A DNA stretch of 64,000 bases from Limibacterium fermenti. Lineage in GTDB: Bacteria > Bacteroidota > Bacteroidia > Bacteroidales > Dysgonomonadaceae. Below, in pieces: positions 15,563 through 23,203 of this stretch. The stretch spans positions 682,001 to 746,000 of the forward strand of contig NZ_CP159486.1 in assembly GCF_041902845.1 (NCBI RefSeq), given 5' to 3'. The translations under genes were made by a program, and so were the position numbers. The notes under the pieces were generated by a model, which saw only the letters and a list, made by a program, of their open reading frames with translations, searched no databases and was not told where the DNA came from. Each line of letters opens with the position of its first letter. Position 1 is the stretch's first letter.

Positions 15563-16843
15563 ATGAAAAGAGATGCACGGATCTTTGAGATCATAGAGAA
15601 AGAACGTCAACGTCAGGTAAAAGGCATTGAACTGATTGCTTCCGAGAACTTCGTCAGTGAAGAAGTGTTGCAAGCGATGGGATCGGTATTGACCAATAAA
15701 TACGCCGAAGGGTATCCCGGCAAGCGGTATTATGGGGGATGCGAAGTGGTCGATTTAAGCGAACAGCTTGCCATCGACCGGTTGAAAGAACTGTTTCATG
15801 CCCAGTGGGCGAATGTACAGCCGCATTCGGGCGCTCAGGCCAATATGGCGGTATTCCTCGCTTGCTTGAATCCCGGAGATAAGTTTATGGGATTGAATCT
15901 TTCACACGGAGGGCATTTATCGCATGGTTCGCCTGTGAACTTCTCCGGATTGGTTTATCAACCTCTTGAATATAATGTCCGCGAAGAAGACCAGCGCGTT
16001 GACTACGACCAACTCGAAACGGTGGCGCGTGCCGAGCGGCCGAAACTCATCATTGCCGGAGCGTCGGCTTATTCACGCGAATGGGATTATGCCCGCATTC
16101 GTAAAGTGGCTGACGAAATAGGGGCTATCTTCATGGTCGATATGGCGCATCCTGCGGGATTGATCGCTGCCGGCTTACTCGAAAATCCGTTGAAATATGC
16201 GCATATTGTCACTTCTACGACGCATAAAACGTTGCGTGGTCCGCGGGGAGGAATCATTCTTCTTGGAAAAGACTTTGACAATCCTTGGGGCTTAAAGACT
16301 CCGAAAGGGGAAGTGAAGAAAATGTCGGCGATTCTTAATTCGTGCGTTTTTCCCGGAGTACAGGGCGGTCCGCTAGAGCATGTCATTGCGGCCAAAGCCG
16401 TGTCGTTTTACGAAGCATTGCAGCCCGAATTCAAAACCTATCAGACGCAGGTGAAAAAGAATGCCGCCGTGATGGCGAATGCTTTTATCGATAAAGGCTA
16501 CAAGGTGGTATCGGGCGGAACAGACAATCACTGTATTTTGGTAGACCTCCGCACGAAGTTCCCCGATCTGACCGGGAAGGTTGCTGAAAAAGCATTGGTA
16601 CAGGCGGATATTACCACGAACAAAAATATGGTTCCATTCGACAGCCGTAGTCCCTTCCAAACGTCCGGATTGCGCTTCGGTACGCCGGCCATTACTACCC
16701 GCGGCGCAAAAGAAGACGTGATGGAGTTGATTGTCGAACTGATCGATACGGTGCTTTCCGATGCGGATAACGAAAAAACCATCGCTTCGGTGCGTGATAA
16801 AGTAAATGCCACGATGAAGGATTTTCCGTTATTTGCATGGTAG
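15563..16843 (+). CDS. glyA: Serine hydroxymethyltransferase
   Basis: PLP enzyme interconverting serine and glycine with tetrahydrofolate. From the ATG at 15563 (MKRDARIFEIIEKERQRQ) it is 426 aa, normal for the family. The frame stays open back to 15425, but that part is the dispersed repeat. Motifs: ELIASENFVSEEV, YAEGYPGKRYYGG, QPHSGAQANMAV, the PLP lysine in TSTTHKTLRGPRGG, and FPGVQGGPLEHVIAAKAV. Very sure. Confidence 0.97.
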   Translation: MKRDARIFEIIEKERQRQVKGIELIASENFVSEEVLQAMGSVLTNKYAEGYPGKRYYGGCEVVDLSEQLAIDRLKELFHAQWANVQPHSGAQANMAVFLACLNPGDKFMGLNLSHGGHLSHGSPVNFSGLVYQPLEYNVREEDQRVDYDQLETVARAERPKLIIAGASAYSREWDYARIRKVADEIGAIFMVDMAHPAGLIAAGLLENPLKYAHIVTSTTHKTLRGPRGGIILLGKDFDNPWGLKTPKGEVKKMSAILNSCVFPGVQGGPLEHVIAAKAVSFYEALQPEFKTYQTQVKKNAAVMANAFIDKGYKVVSGGTDNHCILVDLRTKFPDLTGKVAEKALVQADITTNKNMVPFDSRSPFQTSGLRFGTPAITTRGAKEDVMELIVELIDTVLSDADNEKTIASVRDKVNATMKDFPLFAW

Positions 16844-16849
16844 GTTAAG

Positions 16850-17117
16850 ATAACACAGAGGGCACGGAGAGAAATTATATCTAATTATGGATTATAATAG
16901 GATTACAGGGCAGATAATAGCCGATGCTATGAATGTTCATAGAGTATTAGGCCCCGGAATGTTGGAAAGCGCAAATTCTTACTTATATGCGTTTTGCAAA
17001 AAAGCATATCGGATTATTGATTAACTTCAATACAACTCTTTTGAAAAATGGCATAAGACGATATATCTTATAAACTCTGTGCCCTCTGTGCAGACTCTGT
17101 GTTTCTCTGTGTAACAA
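16850..17117. repeat. Inverted repeats bracketing the GxxExxY remnant
   Basis: AACACAGAGGGCACGGAGAG on the left (16850) is matched by inverted CTCTGTGCCCTCTGTG (from 17075) and further CTCTGTGT words on the right. The pair brackets only the decayed gene between them. Confidence 0.6.
16887..17073 (+). pseudogene. GxxExxY-family protein, decayed (internal deletion and frameshift)
   Basis: From the ATG at 16887 the frame gives MDYNRITGQIIADAMNVHRV and then LGPGMLES, the N-terminal signature of GxxExxY proteins. It then runs into unrelated residues and stops. In another frame, LINFNTTLLKNGIRRYIL at about 17021-17073 is the C-terminal signature of the same family. Only about 60 of roughly 125 codons remain, so the middle is deleted. 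The family's function is not established. Confidence 0.7.
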
Positions 17118-17129
17118 TAAGATTATGAT

Positions 17130-19223
17130 TTGAATATTCTGCAAACCGACATAAAGTTTGTTCCGGGTGTAGGCCCCAAGCGTGCGTCGATTCTCAATAA
17201 AGAGATCGAGGTTTTTACGTTGGGCGACCTGTTGCGCTACTACCCTTACCGGTATGTGGACAGGACGAGAATGTATTATATCCACGAAATAGATAATTCG
17301 ATGGTGTACATTCAACTCAAAGGCCGCATCACCGCTTTCGAAACTTTCGGAGAGGGACGCAAACGACGTTTGGTGGCTCATTTCACCGATGGCACGGGTT
17401 TCATAGACTTGATATGGTTTCAGGGAATTAAATTTATTGAGAACTCGCTAAAGCTCAATCAGGAATACATCGTTTTCGGAAAGCCCTCCTTATTCAATAA
17501 CCGGTGGAATATCGCGCATCCCGATATCGACCCGTATGAAAGCGAAGGTGATCGCCCCGAAGGCCTTTTCGCCTTTTATAATACCACCGAAAACATGAAG
17601 CGGAATTATCTTAATTCCAAAGCGGTGCAAAAGCTTATTCATAATGCTTTCGGTATGATCCGCGAACGCGTTCCCGAGTCGCTCCCGCCCGATGTGATCG
17701 CTGCCGCCCATCTGATGCCTTTCCATGATGCGCTCGAAAATATTCATTTTCCCAAGTCCCCTCCTTTGTTACGGGATGCCGAATTCCGGTTGAAGTTCGA
17801 AGAACTGTTTTATATTCAATTGAATATTGTCCGTTATGCTTCCGACCGGAAAGCCAAACTCAAGGGCTTCGTTTTCGAAAAAGTAGGGAAATATCTGAAT
17901 GCTTTTTATGCCACCAAACTGCCTTTCGAACTGACGAATGCGCAAAAAAGGGTTATTCGTGAAATCCGTCGCGATACGGCGTCGGGCAAGCAGATGAACC
18001 GGCTATTGCAGGGCGACGTAGGAAGCGGCAAAACACTCGTGGCGCTCATGTGTATGCTCATCGCTATTGATAACGGGTTTCAGGCGTGCTTGATGGCGCC
18101 TACCGAAATCCTTGCATCGCAGCATTACGAAACGTTTCGCTCGATGCTCGACGGCCTCGGCCTTCCCGTTGCATTGCTTACCGGCTCCACGCGGAAGAAA
18201 GAACGCGAAAAGATTCATCAGGCGTTGCAGTCGGGCGAACTGCCGATACTCATCGGTACCCATGCGCTGATTGAGGATGTCGTGCAGTTTCAGAATCTCG
18301 GATTTGTGGTGATCGACGAGCAGCACCGTTTCGGCGTGGCCCAGCGGGCATCGCTTTGGTCGAAAAACGACCGTCCCCCGCATGTGCTGGTAATGACGGC
18401 TACCCCTATCCCTCGGACCTTGGCCATGACGGTGTACGGCGATCTCGACGTTTCCGTCATCGATGAACTTCCCCCGGGACGGAAGCCCGTGCAGACCGTT
18501 CATCGTTTCGATAAAAAGCGCGGGGCGCTTTTTCAGTTTATCCGGGAACAGATTCGTGCCGGGCGGCAGGCGTATATCGTCTATCCGCTGATTGAAGAAA
18601 GCGAAAAGATGGATTTGAAGAATCTGGAAGACGGGTTCAAGCATATTCGGGAGGCTTTTCCCGAGTTTACCGTGTGTAAGATGCACGGGCGGATGAAGCC
18701 GACAGAGAAAGAGGATGTCATGCAACAGTTTATTACCAACAAAGCGCAGATAATGGTGTCGACGACCGTTATCGAAGTGGGGGTGAACGTTCCGAATGCT
18801 TCGGTAATGGTGATCGAAAGCGCGCAGCGTTTCGGGCTGTCGCAATTGCATCAGTTGCGAGGCAGGGTAGGGCGCGGCGCCGACCAATCTTATTGCATCC
18901 TCATCACACCCTACGAGCTTTCGGCCAATACCCGTAAACGGATGGAGATCATGACCGAAAGCAACGACGGATTTGTGATTGCCGAAGCCGATTTGAAACT
19001 CCGTGGTCCCGGCGATTTGGAAGGAACGCAGCAAAGCGGTATTCCTTTTTCCCTTAAACTGGCCGATTTGGTACGGGATACCGACATCCTTTTCCGTGCG
19101 CGTGAAATTGCGGAGGAGGTCATCGATAAAGACCCGGCTCTTGAACATCCCGATCATTTGGTGCTTAAACAGGAATTGAGCCGGTTGAGCGGAAATCGTT
19201 ATGATTGGGGCAGGATAAGCTGA
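17130..19223 (+). CDS. recG: ATP-dependent DNA helicase RecG
   Basis: RecG remodels stalled forks and Holliday junctions. The 697-aa length is normal. The wedge/OB domain starts FVPGVGPKRASILNKE; helicase motifs include GDVGSGKTLVA (295-305), DEQHRFG (396-402), MTATPIPRTLAMT, STTVIEVGVNVPNAS and QLRGRVGRG. The likely start is TTG at 17130: the only nearby ATG (17125) is out of frame and hits a stop at once, and family alignment needs nothing further upstream. A non-ATG start suggests modest translation. Confidence 0.95.
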   Translation: MNILQTDIKFVPGVGPKRASILNKEIEVFTLGDLLRYYPYRYVDRTRMYYIHEIDNSMVYIQLKGRITAFETFGEGRKRRLVAHFTDGTGFIDLIWFQGIKFIENSLKLNQEYIVFGKPSLFNNRWNIAHPDIDPYESEGDRPEGLFAFYNTTENMKRNYLNSKAVQKLIHNAFGMIRERVPESLPPDVIAAAHLMPFHDALENIHFPKSPPLLRDAEFRLKFEELFYIQLNIVRYASDRKAKLKGFVFEKVGKYLNAFYATKLPFELTNAQKRVIREIRRDTASGKQMNRLLQGDVGSGKTLVALMCMLIAIDNGFQACLMAPTEILASQHYETFRSMLDGLGLPVALLTGSTRKKEREKIHQALQSGELPILIGTHALIEDVVQFQNLGFVVIDEQHRFGVAQRASLWSKNDRPPHVLVMTATPIPRTLAMTVYGDLDVSVIDELPPGRKPVQTVHRFDKKRGALFQFIREQIRAGRQAYIVYPLIEESEKMDLKNLEDGFKHIREAFPEFTVCKMHGRMKPTEKEDVMQQFITNKAQIMVSTTVIEVGVNVPNASVMVIESAQRFGLSQLHQLRGRVGRGADQSYCILITPYELSANTRKRMEIMTESNDGFVIAEADLKLRGPGDLEGTQQSGIPFSLKLADLVRDTDILFRAREIAEEVIDKDPALEHPDHLVLKQELSRLSGNRYDWGRIS

Positions 19224-19226
19224 TAT

Positions 19227-19548
19227 TCAAGTTTTATATCTTCTTATTTTAATCGGATTTTGCCTTGTGTCGAATATATCGCTAATTTCTATTCGATTTT
19301 TATTCTTATTGAACCAATAGATGATTTTATATTTTTTATACACTAAGCATCGGAAGTTTTCTTTTCGATCTAAAAGTAACTCCTCCCTTTGTCCGATTTC
19401 AGCATAGTCACCTAAAGTGAGAGTCGTTTCTACAATTCTCTTAACAAGATTTTCCGCAACGGTAATACTTGCGTTAGCTTTATAATAATCAAAGATGTTC
19501 TTTAATTCTTTTTTTTGCAAACACAGTCCAAAAGATTTTTATTTCCAT
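19227..19548 (-). pseudogene. ParE/RelE-type toxin with a one-base frameshift in an A8 tract
   Basis: The natural start is the ATG at 19548, overlapping the antitoxin stop by 10 bp. It reads MEIKIFWTVFAKK and then shifts out of frame at A8 (plus-strand T8, 19509-19516). One A fewer joins it to ELKNIFDYYKANAS and on through LGDYAEIGQREELL, YKIIYWF and ISDIFDTRQNP, a complete ParE-like toxin of about 105 aa. As written, only a TTG-initiated 97-aa ORF (19227-19520) lacking the first strand could be made. Inactivated, phase-variable, or a sequencing error. Confidence 0.75.
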
Positions 19549-19766
19549 TGATTTATTTCGGAAAGTAATTGTCCGGCCTCAATGACCCTGTCATTTTCGG
19601 AATCTTCAAGCGATTGTTCGATTCGTTTATTAAATTCTTCAACAGTCAAAGGTTCGGGATGGCTTCGATAGTCATACAGTACCTTTTCGAGGCGGGACAT
19701 CAGTTCTTCATTCTGTACCTGCAAAAACTCTTGAATAAAATTTAGTTTTCTACTCTGAATATCCAT
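19539..19766 (-). CDS. Antitoxin of the ParE/RelE-type module
   Basis: The 75-aa protein MDIQSRKLNFIQEFLQVQNE, then PLTVEEFNKRIEQSLEDSEN, then LLSEINQWK is highly charged and helical. It resembles short Bacteroidota antitoxins with an N-terminal dimer helix and a toxin-binding tail. It lies directly upstream of the toxin, with its last codons overlapping the toxin start, the normal coupled order. A related N-terminus occurs in the fused remnant at 35970-36125. Confidence 0.7.
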   Translation of the reverse strand: MDIQSRKLNFIQEFLQVQNEELMSRLEKVLYDYRSHPEPLTVEEFNKRIEQSLEDSENDRVIEAGQLLSEINQWK

Positions 19767-19914
19767 AATTGTATATTTTATGAGTACAAATATACAGATT
19801 TTTTATCGGAAACATCTATAGATGACAATAAACGGACAAAGTTGAACAATAAGCAGAAACAATTTGTTTATTAACTGATTAGTGTTCATATATAAAAGAA
19901 AATAGTTAAAAAAG

Positions 19915-20535
19915 ATGTTGCTTATGTTAGGTATTGTATTATTAGCGTCAGGACTTACCGGCGCAACGCAGAGGGAAAGTGCAGTGGTGGACAGCATGTT
20001 CGAGTCTTCAACTTCAACGGAACGTCATGTTGCCGTATTGGTAACGGAAGGGTTTCAGGATGCCGAGGCTTATATGCCGATAGGTTATCTGGCAAATAGA
20101 GGCGTAAATATTACCGTAATAGGTCCTGATACCGGGAGGGTAAAAGCGTATAACAGCGATTTCGAAATCGTGATTGATAAAGCCGTTAGCGATGTAACTC
20201 CCGATGATTTCGACGCCCTGATCATTCCGGGCGGCAAAGCTCCCGCCAAGTTAAAAGAGGATCCGGCATCGGTGGAATTTGCAAAAAACTTTTTCAATAC
20301 GGGTAAACTGGTAGCGGCCATTTGCCATGGTCCCCAAGTGCTTGCCGCGGCGGGTGTGCTGAAAGGTGTGACAACGACCGGCGTTAATTCCATTCAAGGT
20401 GAACTGGAAGCGGCCGGAGCCAAGTACCTCGATCAGGCCTTGGTGACGGATAAAAACTTGATTACCTCCCGCGTGCCGGATGATCTTCCGGTATTTGCAG
20501 AGGCTATTGATAAAGCGTTGAATAGCGCTCGATAA
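19915..20535 (+). CDS. DJ-1/PfpI family protein (class I glutamine amidotransferase-like)
   Basis: The 206-aa product has a hydrophobic N-terminus (MLLMLGIVLLASGLTGA) suggesting export, then a DJ-1/PfpI fold: VAVLVTEGFQDAEAYMPI, DALIIPGGKAPAKL with the conserved acidic/GG elements, and the nucleophile elbow AAICHGPQ with its cysteine. Members act as proteases, chaperones or glyoxalase/deglycase-like enzymes; which applies here cannot be told. The exported form is less common than the cytosolic one. Monocistronic with a terminator. Confidence 0.85.
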   Translation: MLLMLGIVLLASGLTGATQRESAVVDSMFESSTSTERHVAVLVTEGFQDAEAYMPIGYLANRGVNITVIGPDTGRVKAYNSDFEIVIDKAVSDVTPDDFDALIIPGGKAPAKLKEDPASVEFAKNFFNTGKLVAAICHGPQVLAAAGVLKGVTTTGVNSIQGELEAAGAKYLDQALVTDKNLITSRVPDDLPVFAEAIDKALNSAR

Positions 20536-20555
20536 TAAGGATTGTAATTAATTGT

Positions 20556-20598
20556 AACCGGGGGTGTCGCTCTTTGAAGTGACGCCCCCGGTTTATTT
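20556..20598. terminator. Bidirectional terminator
   Basis: AACCGGGGGTGTCGCT pairs with AGTGACGCCCCCGGTT, followed by TTATTTT. It separates the convergent DJ-1-like and TonB-receptor genes. Confidence 0.85.
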
Positions 20599-22982
20599 TA
20601 TATCTTTACGATAATTCCGATGGTCGGCAGGATTGTACCGCTATACGACTCGATTTGGCGCAGCAGTTGCTTTTGTTCCGGGTCGGCGGGATCGTCCATC
20701 ACCTCTCCGTTTGCATCTTTATTGGTGTAAATCGGAGGGTTTTGCGATTGGAAGTTATATACATTCTGGATGTCGGTATATACATTCAACACCCATTTAT
20801 CGAAATAAAATTCCTTATCGATGCGCACGTCGAGCTGATGGGAGCTTCGCAGTCGCAGCGAGTTGAACTTGTTGTAATCGATATATACTTGCCGGGTGAT
20901 AGCCCATGCTTCCTTGTTTGTCGAGAGATCGCTGTCGATAGGGGAGTAAGGCGCCCCGCCCACCATACGCCATCGCATGGCCAAATGCCAGTTCTTAGGA
21001 AGGCGATAACTGCTTATCACATTCACCATGTGGCGGGTATCCCAACCGGAAGGGCGGTACGTGCCGTTTTTATCGGTGAACTCGCTGCGAAAAAAAGTGT
21101 ACGTGACGGTCGTGTTGAGGCGGTTCCAATCGATGAGCTTGCCGGAAAACTCCACCCCGTATGCGCGACCTTTTCCCGTGGAGACAATCTCTTCGTCGCC
21201 GATCTGTCCGTAATCGGTTCCTTTGCTGGCGATACTTACTCCTTCCGATACCGATAGGGGATAGTGGCGGTAGTGTTTGTAGAAACTCTCTAAGGAGAAA
21301 CGCATCTTTCCGGAGGGAAGATATTCCATTCCGGCGATTGCTTGATCGGAAAGGATGTGCTTCAACATTTCGTTCCGGTTGACATATTCGCCGTCACCGT
21401 TTTTGTATCCCAAAGTCGTATAAGCGGGCCGCATGGCGTATCGGCCGATATTGGCGTTAACAGTCCATCGATTGTCGAGTTTATACGATGCCGATATTCG
21501 TGGAGACAACTGTCCGATAGGGTTCTGCATATTGCGGTTGAAGTTGTAGCCGATCGAGCTGACCCCTATCGAGAGGGAGAGTTTTTCATCAAAATAAGTA
21601 TCGGAAGCCTGTGCAAAAATTTGATAGCCGAATAAATCCAAATCCGAAGCGTAACGGAGTTCGGAAGCATTGCCGTCGATGAAGCGTTTCCGGTACGTTT
21701 GATTGGTATAATGCGCGTATTGGAGTCCCGCCCCGGCCAATAGCCTGAAGGGCAATCCCGAATATGTCCGTTCGAAACGGAGTTTGTTTTCGGCCTCATC
21801 CGAGGTGTAATCGGACAGGCGGGGTTGCGTATCGTCGTTGTCGGGATATTTGAAATTGTTGTTTCGAAGCATGTTCCTGCTCAATACCCATGTGTCGTGA
21901 TAGTTTTCCGCGAAATGCTTGTATACCGCTCCCACCGCATAGTTCCATTGCCGGTAAACGGGTAGATATCCCAATACATATCGTTGCGCCTCCGTGCCCT
22001 TGTCTTGTAAAGCCGTGTTCAGCGTCATGTTGTCTATGGCGCCGATGCCGATAAAGGATAGCTCGTTTTTCGGGTCGATACGGTATTTATATTTCAATTG
22101 GAAGTCGTTGTAGGTGGGAAGAAAAGGCAGTCCGATCAGTTTAAACAGTAATTGGAGATACGATTGGCGTGCCGAGACGATGAACGTCGATCTTTTGCCT
22201 ATGGGGCCGTCTATGGTGAGAGCAGCGTCCGAAGCGCCGACGGACAACTTCGTGTGAATGCGGTCTTGGCTGCCGTCTTTCTGCCGGATTTCCATCACCG
22301 AGCTTAGGGCATTGGGACGGTTGGCGGGGAAGGTGCCGGTATAGAAATCGATTTGCCGTACAAAGTCGGGATTGACCACGCCCACCGCGCCGCCCGAGGA
22401 CCCTTGCGTGGCGAAGTGGTTGATAACGGGCAGTTCGATACCATCCAAATAGAATACATTTTCCGACGGCCCTCCGCCGCGCACGATGAGGTCGTTGCGG
22501 TTGGGATCAGTAGCCGCCACTCCGGGCAGGGTCTGGATGATTTTCGATACGTCGCGGTTGGCGCCCGCCGCCTTTTCGATATCTTTCACACCCACGGTCA
22601 AGAGGGAGAGGGGACTTTCGATGCGTTTCAAATCGACTTTCGGGGTTACCACCACGGCATTAATCAGAACGGAAGATTCGGGTACCGCGATATCGATAAA
22701 AGCCGTTTGGTTTCCCTGCACCTGAATCTCCGGTGATAGGGTCGTGCGGAAACCTACGTAGCTCACGACGAGGCGTACAAATCCCGCTTCTACGCCGGTA
22801 AAGGTGAAGTTCCCGAGCGAGTCGGAGGTTGTGCCGGTAGTGGTTTCCTGAATTTGGATGGTGGCAAGTTCGAGCGGTTCGTTATTTTTTTCATTGAATA
22901 CCCGCCCGCGGATACTGCCTTTTTGGGCGTGAGAAAAGATAGTAATGCCTAACAATATGGCGATTAAAGCGAATTTTTGCAT
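20598..22982 (-). CDS. TonB-dependent receptor
   Basis: The 794-aa outer-membrane receptor has a signal peptide (MQKFALIAILLGITIFSHA), a carboxypeptidase-like regulatory domain (IRGRVFNEKNNEPLELATIQ), and a plug (GANRDVSKIIQTLPGVAATD, VRGGGPSENVFYLDGIELPV). A beta-barrel follows, ending TILPTIGIIVKI. The plug with the VRGGGPSENVFYLDG pattern is typical of the sub-type without a SusD partner. Ligand unknown. No neighbour of related function; a terminator follows. Confidence 0.9.
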   Translation of the reverse strand: MQKFALIAILLGITIFSHAQKGSIRGRVFNEKNNEPLELATIQIQETTTGTTSDSLGNFTFTGVEAGFVRLVVSYVGFRTTLSPEIQVQGNQTAFIDIAVPESSVLINAVVVTPKVDLKRIESPLSLLTVGVKDIEKAAGANRDVSKIIQTLPGVAATDPNRNDLIVRGGGPSENVFYLDGIELPVINHFATQGSSGGAVGVVNPDFVRQIDFYTGTFPANRPNALSSVMEIRQKDGSQDRIHTKLSVGASDAALTIDGPIGKRSTFIVSARQSYLQLLFKLIGLPFLPTYNDFQLKYKYRIDPKNELSFIGIGAIDNMTLNTALQDKGTEAQRYVLGYLPVYRQWNYAVGAVYKHFAENYHDTWVLSRNMLRNNNFKYPDNDDTQPRLSDYTSDEAENKLRFERTYSGLPFRLLAGAGLQYAHYTNQTYRKRFIDGNASELRYASDLDLFGYQIFAQASDTYFDEKLSLSIGVSSIGYNFNRNMQNPIGQLSPRISASYKLDNRWTVNANIGRYAMRPAYTTLGYKNGDGEYVNRNEMLKHILSDQAIAGMEYLPSGKMRFSLESFYKHYRHYPLSVSEGVSIASKGTDYGQIGDEEIVSTGKGRAYGVEFSGKLIDWNRLNTTVTYTFFRSEFTDKNGTYRPSGWDTRHMVNVISSYRLPKNWHLAMRWRMVGGAPYSPIDSDLSTNKEAWAITRQVYIDYNKFNSLRLRSSHQLDVRIDKEFYFDKWVLNVYTDIQNVYNFQSQNPPIYTNKDANGEVMDDPADPEQKQLLRQIESYSGTILPTIGIIVKI

Positions 22983-23203
22983 AATAGTGTGGGTAAATCA
23001 AATGTCTCATCTATTGATATTAGGTTATATAATTGACATTACATTGAAATTACCGATGAATATTTTTTATTTGCCTTATACAACAATAAGCTATCCGGTA
23101 TTGTTTTATAAAACGCAAATACTTTAATCTGGTTTGCAAAATTCTCTCTTAAAGAAGGCACTCTCGGAAGAAATGCTATTAAAAATTTGCATCAAGAGTT
23201 AAT

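Noticed and set aside
18003..19157. 384-codon minus-strand ORF
   Set aside because: Antisense to recG, whose helicase motifs are all intact on the plus strand.
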